NCBI GenBank assembly: GCA_030141605.1 | Contig: JAQGDQ010000490.1 | Span: 42,591 to 90,571 of the forward strand | From: Tubiluchus corallicola | Lineage: Eukaryota > Priapulida > Priapulimorpha > Priapulimorphida > Tubiluchidae | Length of the DNA: 47,981 bases | Direction of reading: 5' to 3' | In this document: piece by piece, positions 18,301-31,000 of the stretch | Layout: every line of letters begins with the position of its first letter | Numbering within the stretch: position 1 is the stretch's first letter | Translations under genes and position numbers: made by a program | The notes under the pieces: model-generated | Databases searched by the model: none | Seen by the model: the letters and a program-made list of their open reading frames with translations, nothing else | Told to the model about the DNA's origin: nothing

Positions 18301-21300
18301 ATGGCTGCGTCCGATGAATTAAAAGATTTTAGATCTATTTCCAAAGCTTGTATTCAAGGTAAACTAGACTTTTCCAGGTCGCACTCTGTATCAAAAGATA
18401 TATCTGACGGAACGCTAAAAATTTCTGAATATGTGGAATTTTTAGGACCTTATCTTACCGACAAGGAAAAAGATGTTCGTTGTCGCGGAACAAAACTGTT
18501 GGCTGAAGTTTTACAACGGTTATCTAACTCTGTGCTTAATACTCAAGAAGTGCAGTTGCTTGTACACTTTTTTACTGACAGGCTTCAAGATCATCACTCA
18601 ATAACTCCATCTGCTTTGCAAGGTTTACACGCGCTGTGCAAATTTAAAAATTTGTCGCAGCACGATGCAATGGTTATTCTACAATGCATTTTCAGGGAAG
18701 TACACGTGCAATCACTCATGCAAGCTGATAGGCGCACAATATTTCTAACTATTGCTTCGCTTCTCGATACAAGATTGGCTGATATACAAATGATGGGAGC
18801 CGATTTTGTATTCGGCTACATACAAGTAATGGATGGCGAGAAAGATCCGAGGAACTTGCTCATCGCTTTTAAACTTGTAAAAATCATTTGCGAAAACTTT
18901 CCTATTAGTATTCATGCAGAAGAGCTGTTTGAAGTAACTGGCTGTTATTTTCCTATTGATTATACACCACCAAGCAATGACGAATTTGCAGTGAAGAAAG
19001 AAGACTTGGCAGTCATGTTAAGAGAGGCATTGGCAGCTACGCCATTGTTTGCTGAATTTTGCATTCCACTTCTGCTAGAAAAACTTGGCTCTCAAAACCA
19101 AAGTGCTAAGCTAGCTTCATTGCTGACTTTATCAGCATGCGCGCCTAGCTACGGCGGAGACAAATTGAAGCAGTTCCTGCCGTCGCTGTGGCTGGCCATT
19201 CGAAGGGAAATGTTCTCTTCCGCTAGCGAGGAAGTGGAAAAGATCAGCCACACTGCACTTTGCAGCATCGTCAAAGCTTTGTCTATTGCTGTCTCTACCA
19301 ACAGAAGTCTGCTAGACAATTTTTTGTCTGAAATCATGCAAGATCTGCAGCACCACCTGGTGGAGCCCGAGCTGAAGCTGATTCGACCAAGTGCAAAACT
19401 GTTATGTGACATGGCAATGACATCAGATCCAGCTTGTACTAAAATATTAAGTTTCGTGGTACCTCTACTTATTCAGCAGTTCCACGGCCATAGTCAAATA
19501 AACCAAAGAAGGATTGTATTGGAAATACTCGTGGAGTTTCTGAAGGTCGCTAGTTCTTTTACACAAATGGCAGGTGAGGTATCCTCTCCCGTACAAATGT
19601 TTATAGACAGCCTACCTACACTTTTTGTCAGCCTTCTGTCCGACAGAAGCGACCAGGTGAGGATAATTGCATTATCGGGTCTCCGCATTCTCATCTCCTT
19701 GCCGGATTTTCTGAACGAAAACGAGTGCAGCACGCTTGCTGAACAGTTGGTTAAGCTGGCTAAAAGTGCAGCAAATAGTGACGTCAGAGCTGAAGCAACT
19801 TCTGCAATCGGTGAGATGTCCTTGAGAAAGCCCGTGATAATATCCAAAAAGGTTCTGGAAGGTCTGTTGAATGCACTTCAGCAGTCACCAGATTCTGGTG
19901 ACACAGAGCCGCAGACTAGTCAGGAGGAAATCTTGTCTATACTGGGGGCCATATGCCTCCACCCCGATCTCATCATAACGACTATTCCACATTTGCTTAA
20001 TTTCCTAAAGAACGAATCCACAACTGTCAATACTGCTGTTACATTGCAAACGCTAAGAGTGCTGCTGATGCTAGTTCGTCATGGCATCTCGGCATCAGCG
20101 GTTTTGTTACACTTTCACGAGCAGTTTCTGCCTCAACTCATTAGACTTGTCATGGAAAAGAGATTGATTTTGCCGTCGGCTAGCGATGAGAACATGGTCA
20201 CCATCTGTCATCTCCTAGAAGACATCTCTCGCACGATCACTCAGGTGTTGGATAATGAAGCCGCGTTGAAGCTGGAAGAACTGATAATCCGGTGTGAATT
20301 GGAGAGAGATTTCAGCGGCGTCGACTGCATCGACGTGCCGACCGAAGTTACTAGTGCAGACATGCCGAAGTTGAAGCCAAAAAGCTTTGGGGAATGGCAT
20401 CCAGCTGCGGAACTTCATGCACTGTTCACGGGAATCGTGTCATCATCTCAGAAAGAGGTGTCCTTGCCCAACTCACATAAAGTGATGATGCACGAGCAAC
20501 ATGAGGCGTGTGCAGTGTCCCACGAAAATGTGCTTATTTGCAACATGGCTTCACGTAGCTTCGCCAATCTTATTAATAAAGCGGCCGACGGTCCCGAGCT
20601 GAATGGGATTCTTCAAAGCTTAAAGTCAGAGATGGACAGTTGGCTGCTCATGAAGGAATCTGATGGAACCAACGACGAGATTAAGAAAATGAGAGCATTT
20701 ACATTATGGATGTGGACCACCAAGGCCCTTGTGATGCGTGGACATCCTGAAGCTACCTATTTCAAAAACAAGATCGTAGAAAAATTGTCTGATCCTTTTC
20801 TAAAAGAAAAGGCAGCTGATGCGTTCTCTGTCATACTCAATGATTACGAACGAACACTAAATCCCAGCATGCATTGCAACGTCAAGCTCATGTATAAGCA
20901 ACGATTTTTCCTTGAGACCGTGCCAGATTTGGTGAAGGGATTCAATGACGCCAGCGTGGGTAACCGACAGCCATATTTGCTTGCGTTGTCCAACATGCTA
21001 AAGTTCATTCCGAGGCAAGTACTAAAGAGCGAGCTGCCAAATCTGCTGCCACTGATCGTGCAGTCGCTGATGTCGGACGTGGTGAGCATGCAGCTGGCGA
21101 CGATGTCGACGATGGCCGACATGCTCCGCGACACTCCGCAATTGATCGTCGAGCACATCGACGTGTTGGTGCCGCAGTTGCTAAAGCTGACGCGCTATCA
21201 GCTGGACATGCAGGTGCGGATTCACGCCCTCGAATGTCTGAGTTTGATGACGAAGTGTTCCCACCACGTCGTCTTTCCGTACAAGGCGCAGGTAATCAAG

Positions 21301-21414
21301 CAACTCGTTCCGGCTCTCGACGACAAGAAGAGGCTTGTTAGACGTGCAGCGGTGAACACCCGTCAGCTGTGGTTCCTTCTTGGCAGCTTGGGCGCTCCTT
21401 CTCCTGATTAGCAT
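18301..21414 (+). CDS. MMS19: MMS19, cytosolic iron-sulfur assembly targeting factor (single-exon ORF)
   Basis: A 1036-codon uninterrupted frame, close to the length of human MMS19 (about 1030). The N-terminal MMS19_N-type region covers roughly residues 40-300 (LGPYLTDKEKDVRCRGTKLL; DGEKDPRNLL; FEVTGCYFPIDYTPP). A HEAT-repeat body and MMS19_C region follow, ending ALDDKKRLVRRAAVNTR and WFLLGS. MMS19 works with CIAO1 and CIAO2B to hand Fe-S clusters to DNA polymerases, helicases such as XPD and other nuclear proteins; residues near the C terminus bind the partner complex. The start is the first in-frame ATG with A at -3 and G at +4. No intron is visible, unlike the two other genes here. Frames on the opposite strand are shadows. 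Confidence 0.96.
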
Positions 21415-21654
21415 GTCAAACAGGATATAAAAACCTTTACTGATGCTGAAACTGAATCACAATCATTTCTGTAACAACGCATAAATTCAAGCATATTAGT
21501 AAATCCTCGAGTAACAGAGAACATGTGTTGTAAGGAAGTGGACAAATGATGTAATGACACCTTAAAAACTGAAAGCGAAAAAGCTTTTTAATGTAATTAT
21601 TAGTGGGTGAAACTAAGGCATGTTTGCCGTTTGAAGCCCCATGTAAAACCAGTA

Positions 21655-21660
21655 AATAAA
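21655..21660 (+). terminator. Polyadenylation signal AATAAA for MMS19
   Basis: First canonical hexamer downstream, about 240 bases after the stop codon; assignment by position. Confidence 0.55.
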
Positions 21661-22004
21661 AAAGACCAGCTCTTCTTATTTTGTATACCAGACAGATGAT
21701 TTTACTGAATTTATGCAGGTGTCGCTAAGCCATTTGAACCAAGTGCTGCGTTTACTCAGCATTTGAATGTAAAATTGCCAACTGAGTTTAAGGTTCAGTC
21801 AAGATCAATATTAGTCTAAAAAGCGCAATTTTAGTATATATTTTAATGTGTAATCATAGCTTCAAATTTTAGTAACCTTGTACTGCACTACTAAATTTTT
21901 GTAGCTACGTGATGTAATAGTTTCGTAGAAAATAAGTGATTTAGACAAGAAATTATTAAAAGTAATTAAAGTAGACCGATGCTTATGTACCCCTTAGCTG
22001 ATTA

Positions 22005-22250
22005 TAAATACAGTTTCAATCTATATTTAGGAAAAACTCCGATCAGTAATACTACTGTATGTCTATCCACTCAACGTAAATAAAGTTTATATGTATATAA
22101 ATATAGTTTCTTGTATTACCATTCAGATATAGTTTCAATCTATATATATATTGGAAAAACTCCGATCAGTAATATTACTGTATGTCAGTCTACTTAACAT
22201 AAATAAAGTTTATATGTATATAAATATAGTTTCTCGTATTACCATTCAGT
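22005..22250. repeat. 123-bp direct duplication
   Basis: The block GGAAAAACTCCGATCAGTAA through AAATATAGTTTCTTGTATTA occurs at about 22030 and again at about 22152, with few differences. Confidence 0.85.
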
Positions 22251-22990
22251 TAAAGTGCATTTGTTTGCTTCATTTTTTGCATATTAGTTTAATGTCAGAA
22301 TCATGTTGTTGTGCATATAGTGGACGTCCTGCTATGTTAATATAGGTGATCAATTTGTATGGTGTAATATAGTTTTGTTATCGCTGTATAGATGGAAATG
22401 ATTAAGTGAGTAGTTTGTGATGAGGGAGGCGGTTGCAGTACAAATTATGCAAGAAGTTAACGAACAAGAAAAGTTTAAGAATTTCAAATTGTTGACTCTA
22501 GTCTAGAAAATGTCCGGTTTTAATAATCTAAACATTGTGAGTGGCTTCTATGATTGTCATTCTTTAATAATATGCACTGTGTACTGATAGCTGTTAACGT
22601 AGTTAGCAGTTTGTAGTTGTTTTAGTTAAGAAATTGTTATTTATGTTGTTTACTATTGCAACAAAGGGTGTTTAACTTATTGAAGAATCGGTATTACAAT
22701 GCAGAAACGGCATCGCAGTAAATGATCTCTTGATTCGTTCGGACGTCATGTAGAGTAGTTGCAAATTAATTTGATTAAGAACGTTGTTGTTGCTAATGGA
22801 GGTGAATGTCAAACATTCCAATTCAATTTGACCGAGTTGTTTTTTTTAGTCGAATTAGTTTCAAAGCTTGAATAATTGATTCGAATTACTCAGCACTTCA
22901 ACTGCACGTCTCGTGCAGTCAAGAGTTTAGCTGCGATTTCTGTGAACAATTTTTAAACGAATTAGTAGTGTTTTGACTGCAGAACAAAAT
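22251..22990. other. Intergenic DNA without recognisable features
   Basis: AT-rich; no ORF, repeat or exon that I can support. Confidence 0.5.
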
Positions 22991-22991
22991 A

Positions 22992-23323
22992 CAGTCGACA
23001 CTCGTTAAACCGGACCCCGTTAGCCCGGATATCGGATAAGACGGACGTCATCCGTGGTAAAGGAAACTGACCGATTTCCATCCGAGCCGGAGCTCTAAAC
23101 ACAACACGGCCTACCAACTGTACAATAATTTCTTTATCCTCACAGGTTAACTATTTTAAAGTAATATACAGTACAGTATATAGTGCAATGTATATAGGCC
23201 TTATTAAGGTGATTATTCCTGTATAATATTAGACCATATATAGGCATATCGGATAAATCGGACAATCGGCTAAACCGAGCCCCCCCCCCCCCCCAATTAG
23301 TCCGGTTTAATGAGGGTTGACTG
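22992..23323. mobile_element. pogo/Tigger-type MITE, 332 bp
   Basis: Terminal inverted repeats CAGTCGACACTCGTTAAACC and (right end reversed) CAGTCAACCCTCATTAAACC, flanked by TA dinucleotides. No transposase. Holds a run of about 15 C at 23280-23294. Confidence 0.82.
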
Positions 23324-23325
23324 TA

Positions 23326-24150
23326 AAGTACAACATGCACAAGCTTTTTATTACTGATTTAAAAATCTTCAAAACTGAATTTGAGTTCGGAAGCCACAAA
23401 TTTTATTCGAATTCACGTTCCGGTAGTGACCGTTTCACCCCCAGTTGGTGGTAACGATGTCTGTATTGATTTTTAGTTTGTTACTTTAAGAGAAATCGTT
23501 ATTTGTACTTTCTATGTAATGTGCTATTGACTGTCCGGTATAAAAACAGTTTACTTTAGATATTATTTTGATAACAGCACTGCCATATGTTGTAGTATCT
23601 ATCTACTTATGACCTTGTTTGCCCTTCACTTGCTGTCATATTTGCCAAAGTGCATAAATTATTTCGTGCTCTTGTATACCCACACAGAAATATGATTACA
23701 TCATTCAGTAGCATTACTGTAAATTTGTTATATGTGTACTTGCAAAACAGACCCGTCCACAAGTCGGCATAGTTGCAACTATGTTATGTTTCACAGTAGA
23801 AAGCACCAAAAGTTTGACCAAATGTCGATTTTTTATTTTTAATGAAAACAAATGCTAAATATATTGGATTTTTATATTCTAGCATCAAATTACAGGAAAA
23901 TGTCCATAACTCCTTAATCACTTTTCTGTCTAGAAACTAGTACTGCATTGTAAAAAAACTTGTATTTTCTAACTCCGATTGTAGTTCTTGTAAGCAGCCA
24001 TTTTGCTTCGGGTGTTTTCTGTTGACAAGCCCAGATCTTCGTCTGGAAGAGCCATCTACTAGATTTAAACGTAACTACAATTTGTCTTGTAAAATTCATA
24101 GCAACCACACTTTCATACGGTTTCTAAGCTAGCGCATTTTTTTGTTTTCA
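23326..24150. other. Intergenic DNA without recognisable features
   Basis: No gene or repeat call is supported here. Confidence 0.5.
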
Positions 24151-24154
24151 CTGT

Positions 24155-24285
24155 ATTGAGTGAGTGAGTGTGTGAGAGAGAGAGAGTGGGGGGGACAGGT
24201 GGGAGAGAGAGACATAGACAGAGGAAGGAGAGAGAGAGGGGAGGGGGAAGGAGGGAGATCGAGAGGGGGAAGAGAAAGTGTACCC
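24155..24285. repeat. GA-rich low-complexity tract
   Basis: GAGAGA and GGGGGA units on the plus strand. Confidence 0.85.
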
Positions 24286-24289
24286 GAAT

Positions 24290-25040
24290 ATTCAGTTACA
24301 CCAGCTAGCACATTTTTTGTTTTTACTGTATAAAATGGCCACATCATATAAGTTTGATGTATGTCTATGTATGTATGCAAAAAGTTTGGTAACATTTAGT
24401 TTATGATATTTATTTAGTTTTGATGTTACCTGAGTTATTTATTGGGTTGTGAACTGTAGGAAATGACCAAAAACTTGTAAACAAAGCATGTTTCGAATTT
24501 GTTTGCAAAACGAATCTCACGTCTTTATTGTAAAAAGTTATGATCTTTGTAGATACAGTGGAATGTTCTGATGTTTATTACAGCTAGATTAAGATATAAT
24601 AAATTAATACTGTTGTTAGAGCCACTTATGACAGAGTTTGACGTTTTTCTTAACCTGATATGCATGTTTCGTACTACATATACAAAATTATCACTATTCA
24701 CAACAAGTACTTACGGACAGCATTATATCATTTGTAACTATTTCAACTAAATGTAGTAATGGCTCAATTTACTGCATAAACGTATTAAAAACATTAAAAG
24801 CATAAGAGTTGAGCAGCGTTCACACTTCTCACAAAAATAGATTTTTGAAAATGCCCATAAGTTGCCAGAAAATGGTTCACATATCTCTAAAATTTAAAAA
24901 ATGCTTTCATCATACATCTGCCAACGATGAGATGCTAACTTTAACAAGGAGCAAATTTTAAAATCAATTTTGGACGTAAAAAAGTTTTCTAAATTGAATT
25001 TACCGCACTCTAAATTTTCCGATATTGGAACAACTGGAAA
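24290..25040. other. Intergenic AT-rich DNA
   Basis: No gene signal found on either strand. Confidence 0.5.
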
Positions 25041-25045
25041 GTTAT

Positions 25046-25388
25046 CAAACAGTACATGTAAGTACCGTAATTACAATTACAATCAAACACTACATGTAAG
25101 TACCGTAATTACAATTACAATCAAACAGTACATGTAAGTACCGTAATTACAATTACAATCAAACAGTACATGTAAGTACCGTAATTACAATTACAATCAA
25201 ACACTACATGTAAGTACCACAATTACAATTACAATCAAACAGTACATGTAAGTACCGTAATTACAATTACAATCAAACAGTACATGTAAGTACCGTAATT
25301 ACAATTACAATCAAACAGTACATGTAAGTACCGTAATTACAATTACAATCAAACAGTACATGTAAGTACCGTAATTACAATTACAAGC
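25046..25388. repeat. 38-bp tandem repeat, nine copies
   Basis: Unit CAAACAGTACATGTAAGTAC + CGTAATTACAATTACAAT. Copies 2 and 5 share a CACTAC variant. Each unit contains GTAATTACAATTAC, an imperfect palindrome. Confidence 0.95.
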
Positions 25389-25523
25389 TACAATGTTTCA
25401 CTTTAAAAAGTTACAATAACAGTCTACAGTGCGCGACTAAAATCGTCTAAAAATAATTCTCAGAAAATACTTCCAACATCTTTGATCCCAGAACAAGAAG
25501 AACAGCCAAACAGAGTTCAGAAC

Positions 25524-25613
25524 TGTCTCTCTCTCTCTTTCTCTCCTCCCCCTCTCTCTCTCCTCCCTCTCCATCCCTCCCTCCCTCCCTCCCTCCCCCC
25601 TCCCTCCCTCCCT

Positions 25614-25680
<67 letters not shown>

Positions 25681-25695
25681 GTGTCTCTTTCAGTA
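25524..25695. repeat. CT-rich low-complexity tract
   Basis: CTCTCC and CTCC units followed by a pure (CT)n run from about 25620 to 25675. Confidence 0.9.
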
Positions 25696-26084
25696 AAACA
25701 TCAAAACTGAGTTCAGTTCTCACTGAGTCTGACCGATTTTCGTCTCCAGTTTTGAAGCATTGTGAACACTGCTTTACACGCACATTGGCAACTAGAACAC
25801 TAACAAACCGTAAAACAATTAATGTCCTATTGTACACTGAGATCATCTGTGATGTCTCGCAGGTAACAATGCTCATTCTTTCCGTATCAATTCACTTAGC
25901 AACTTTCACATTAAACCTCTAATTTAAAGACCAGAATTACACCGCACCTACACCCGCATCGATTAAAAATACATTATCAGCTGATAACTACAGGCTTCTC
26001 ACGTGGCAAACATTTAACAAAGAGCATTTTGGAAAGAGACTTTGACATGTGCGCTTGCAAACCAAAACAAAAACTTGTTAAGGC

Positions 26085-26570
26085 CCTAGGCTGTAGCCCA
26101 TACTACCCTAGAGGATAATCTAGCCTTGCTTGCAAAGCTTGTTTGCTCCTAGACTGCAACCTATACTAGACTATAGGATTATCTAGCCCTGCTTGGAAAG
26201 CTTGTTTGCTCCTAGATTGCAACCTATAGTACCCTAGAGGATAATGTAGCCCTGCTTGCAAAGCTTGTTTGCTAATAGGCTGTAGCCCATACTACCCTAG
26301 AGGATAATCTAGCCCTGCTTGCAAAGCTTATTTGCTCCTAGATTGCAGCCTATACTACCCTAGAGGATAATCTAGCCCTGCTTGCAAAGCTTGTTTGCTC
26401 CTAGATTGCAACCTATACTACCCTAGAGGATAATCTAGCCCTGCTTGCAAAGCTTGTTTGCTCCTAGATTGCAGCCTATACTACCCTAGAGGATAATCTA
26501 GCCCTGCTTGCAAAGCTTGAGGGCCACTAGGCTGCAACCTATACTAGCCTATAGGATAACCCGGCCCTGG
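26085..26570. repeat. 63-bp tandem repeat, about 7.5 copies
   Basis: Unit includes CTACCCTAGAGGATAATCTA and GCTTGCAAAGCTTGTTTGCT; first and last copies are the most diverged. The GCAAAGCTTG portion is partly palindromic. Confidence 0.93.
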
Positions 26571-26844
26571 ACAGGAACATGTAAACAAGTCAGTCGACCT
26601 GCTTTTGATTTTTTCGCTTTTTGGCAGATAATTTTAGTTCAATCACAAGCACCACAACACACAATCGCAGTTTTTGCAACAAATTATAAAGCAGTGAAAT
26701 AAACGCGTAACAAAAATAGACTCTAGAGGATGTCAAACTGTAACAAAATTGATAAAAGATTTGCAACAAAAAATGGTTAATTATAATATGCTAATGGCTA
26801 ATAGAATGACTAATAAGCCTTTTCGCAGTTTCTTCGTGCGCAAT

Positions 26845-27070
26845 CGCAGTTGCTGCAGGTCGAAGGTTAAGTGTACAATAGCAACGTGTCTTAACTACAA
26901 CTGTTATGTGACGTGTGCATAAAGTAAAGCTGTCTGTTGCATCAGTTCAGTAACGTAAGTTGCTGTAGGTCGAATGTTAAGTGTACCACTGTAAGGCGTC
27001 TTAACTACAACCGTCACTCGACCTGTGTGTAAAGCAAAGCTGTCTGCTACATCAGTTCAGTAAAGCCAGT
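26845..27070. repeat. 110-bp direct duplication
   Basis: GTTGCTGCAGGTCGAAGGTT at about 26850 recurs as GTTGCTGTAGGTCGAATGTT at about 26960; both continue through CTTAACTACAAC and AAAGCTGTCTG. Confidence 0.8.
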
Positions 27071-27837
27071 TGTTTTACGTGAACTTTAGTTAATATGCAT
27101 AAACCTATTTCAGTTAATACGCATTAGGCTATTATGCGTAGAGTGATTTACTAATAAGATCTTACTTGGGTAGAACAAAAAACAAACTAGGTAAGTTCCA
27201 GTTAGCTGTTAAAACTGTTACTATTACAACAGCATTGAAGTGTTGTCAAGTGTACACAAATACGTTGTCTGTTACACTTAACCTCTGAAATTTTCACGAT
27301 CACCATCAATCGCTGGAACAGTGAAAAGGCTTATTGCTCCACAGTGGTTCTAACACTTCGTCTGGTAACAAACTAAATCAATATATATATAATCAATAAG
27401 CAAAATCTTTTCAAAACTTGGCGAAATCAATTTGTGGTCCCGGAAAATTGCACAAAGGAGAAAAAACTAAACCGGCAATTTCAATCGGTAATTTTCAAAC
27501 AACCTGAAAAACTGGAAGAAAAGAATAACAAGAAAGAAGAACAGAAAGAAAGTCTACGGTCTACAACTCGACAACCGCAATGGAATTTTGATTTCAAATA
27601 ATTATTTTTGAACAATTTTTATAACAAGAAAGAAGATGAAGAACTTCTATGGTGGTCCGAAATTCGACGACCGTAATGGAGGAATGAACGATGACGAATT
27701 TCACTTTCAAATCTAACAATATTTTTGGTCGTTCTTTCACTGCGAATACAAGCGTCGCATTTCTGTTAAACCTTAATAACCAATTATGGCACAATTTTGG
27801 CACAGCATTGGGCAATGGCAGGGAATGGTGAAGTCGT
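27071..27837. other. Presumed 3' flank of the FBPase gene
   Basis: No canonical AATAAA on the minus strand was seen in this stretch, so the polyadenylation site is not identified. Confidence 0.4.
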
Positions 27838-28023
27838 CTACATTAACTCCTTATAGAGGTCTATGACATCTTGTACGTCTTCGACGGAACCCAGGAATAT
27901 CGGGCATCGTTCGTGTATGGACTCCGGCTGAACGTCCAGGACTGGTTTTCGGCCGGTGGTGGCCATTCCGCCGGCTTGCTCCATGATGAATGCCATCGGA
28001 TTGCATTCGTACAGCAAACGCAA
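27838..28023 (-). CDS. FBP1: FBPase exon 7 and stop
   Basis: Acceptor TCCGTTTCAG|TTGCGT; stop TAG at 27840-27838. Residues 270-330: [31 protein letters not shown] and [19 protein letters not shown]. Confidence 0.96.
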   Translation of the reverse strand: MRLLYECNPMAFIMEQAGGMATTGRKPVLDVQPESIHERCPIFLGSVEDVQDVIDLYKELM

Positions 28024-31000
28024 CTGAAACGGAAATCTCATTATAAATACAGTAAAAGATTTATTTAGGTTCACACATACATTGTTACATTCACCGGTCA
28101 AAAGACTTGTTTTGTATTCACACGTAAAGTTAAAAACTTGTTTTGCATTCACACACGAAGTCAAAGACGTGTTTTGCATTCACACATAAAATTAAAAAAG
28201 TTGTTTTGCATTCACACATAAAGTTAAAAACTTGTTTTGCATTCACACATAAAGTTAAAAAACTTGTTTTGCATTCACACATAAAGTTAAAAACTTGTTT
28301 TGCATTCACACAAAGTTAAAAACTTGTTTTGCATTCACACAAAGTTAAAAAACTTGTTTTGCATTCACACATAAAGTTAAAAACTGGTTTTGCATTCACA
28401 CATAAAGTTAAAAACTTGTTTTGCATTCACACAAAGTTAAAAAACTTGTTTTGCATTCACACATAAAGTTAAAAACTGGTTTTGCATTCACACATAAAGT
28501 TAAAAACTTGTTTTGCATTCACACAAAGTTAAAAAACTTGTTTTGCATTCACACACAAAGTCAAAGACGTGTTTTGCATTCACACATAAAATTAAAAAAG
28601 TTGTTTTGCATTCACACATAAAGTTAAAAACTTGTTTTGCATTCACACACGAAGTCAAAGACGTGTTTTGCATTCACACATAAAATTAAAAAACTTGTTT
28701 TGCATTCACACATAAAGTTAAAAACTTGTTTTGCATTCACACATAAAGTTAAAAACTTGTTTTGCATTCACACATAAAGTTAAAAAACTTGTTTTGCATT
28801 CACACAAAGTTAAAAACTTGTTTTGCATTCACACATAAAGTTAAAAAACTTGTTTTGCATTCACACATAAAGTTAAAAAAGTTGTTTTGCATTCACACAA
28901 AGTTAAAAAAGTTGTTTTGCATTCACACATAAAGTTAAAGACGTGTTTTGCATTCACACATAAAGTTAAAAAAGTTGTTTTGCATTCACACATAAAGTTA
29001 AAAACTTGTTTTGCATTGTTATTAAAAACTTGTTATAATCGATGTAGTGCCGTATTTCCTCCAAGCTTCACATACCTTCCCTTTAGGGCTTTCAGACGTA
29101 GCTGGATACATGAATATACCGCCGTAGCACAAAGTACGATGAACGTCAGACACCATGGATCCGATATACCTAGCACCATAGGGCTTTCCGGTCTAAAAAT
29201 GCCGATATAAGAAAATTAACAACAAGAAATAAATTCAAACAGATTGAAAGTGACGTAAAAACAAACTTAATTCAAATCACATTTTTGATCATCCACAAAC
29301 ACGGTTTCGTTTTCAACAACAGATGTTGTACACGGACAGCACACGGTTCATTTTCAACAACAGATGTTGTACACAGACAGCACACGGTTCATTTTCAACA
29401 ACAGATGTTGTACACAGACAGCACACGGCTCATTTTCAACAACAGATGTTGTACACAGACAGCACACGGTTCATTTTCAACAACAGATGTTGTACACAGA
29501 CAGCACACGGTTCATTTTCAACAACAGATGTTGTACACAGACAGCACTATTCTGATTCCGATTCAAGTGGCATTTTGTAACTAACTTTTTTACTTTTTTG
29601 TGACATCACGAAAATTAAGCAGTAATACCGTGCTTGATGCGCAAGGGAACCTGCTATTGCACAAACTGTGGTTAGTTTCTGATGTAAGCAATAACTGTGT
29701 TCGGTTATCGTTAATTAACTTTCTAAGCTTCAAATTTTATAAGAAACAATTGCGAACTTTTATAGGCAAGAGAATGTATATTTTGGACAGTAAAACAAAA
29801 CGAGATTGAGTCTAAACGATCGTCCGATCTTCCTCTAAGCGTGTTCTTTATTTCTAATTTTCTAATCTAGCAACCCTAAATTAGCTACAAGTCTGAACCT
29901 AAGTCAGACTGCAATGCAAATACATAAAAATTATAAACATTTCCGGGAATCAAAACTTATAATTAATATCCCGAAAATGTGTCTGTATGAAAGCCTACGA
30001 TCAAGACAAGACGGTTACTGACTAACAAAACTACAGTTTTCCCTCACTACTTCGCGGTTCGTTTATCGCGGACTCGCTGTTTCGCGGGTTTCCAGAAATA
30101 TTAATGTAAAATATTTATGGCAGTATTTTCGCTGTTTCGCTGGTTTTTGCAGTACTCCGTCTAAAGTATTTTTGCACATGCGTAGTAGATTTAATAAATT
30201 TTGCACAAGAATGTATAAAAATATATTAAAAATATTAATTCTAACATTAAAAGAATGTTATAAATCATAAAATCACCATTTACAGTAAATAGTGTATTTA
30301 TTCGGCAGATGAATACACACCAAAAACGAAATGTAGTACTTGCGCCCCCTTGAGATGCTACTTGCCGACGTGAGATTGCACACAACACATGTCAAATTTT
30401 TAAAATTACGTATCTAGGTTTAAGAGTTTAAAACAGTTTTATGAACATTTAAGTAAACTTTTAAAAGGTACATGTACAGCATGGGAAAAGTTATTAAAGG
30501 AATGGGAAATGGTTATGTATAAGAGTGTGGGGAGGGTTTATAGAGACTTAATAGTATAACTACTAAAATAAGTATAGCGTCCCTACTTCGTGGAAATTCA
30601 CTTATCGCGGGTGGGCCTGGAACGGAACATGAGCAATAAGTGAGGGAACACTGTATCCCGAAAATGTACGTAAGCCTACGATCAAGTCTGTTACTGAAAA
30701 CTAATCGGCAGTAAAAACTATGGTGATTACCTCCGGATACTTTTTTCTCCTCACGTACTCCGTAACGGCTTTATCCCACAGTTTGGCATAACCTTCGTTT
30801 AAGCTGTAGATTTTGCCCCTCTTTTTAATATGCATTTCCGGCTCCGTCAACACGAACTCACCGATCGCCTAAAATAGACAGAAGACTAAAACGAACAGTC
30901 CGAAGACATTTGCCTCATTTCGGACGCGAAGTAAAACAGATTAGCAAACTTTTGGAAGACTCGTTTGTGAAGTAACTCTATAAAGTGGTCTACTTTGTTG

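Noticed and set aside
19149-21414. Minus-strand frames inside MMS19
   Set aside because: Shadow frames of a conserved coding sequence; no domain of their own.
25046-29548. CRISPR-like arrays (38-, 63-, 31- and 41-bp repeats)
   Set aside because: These are head-to-tail tandem repeats without unique spacers, in an intron-bearing eukaryotic region.
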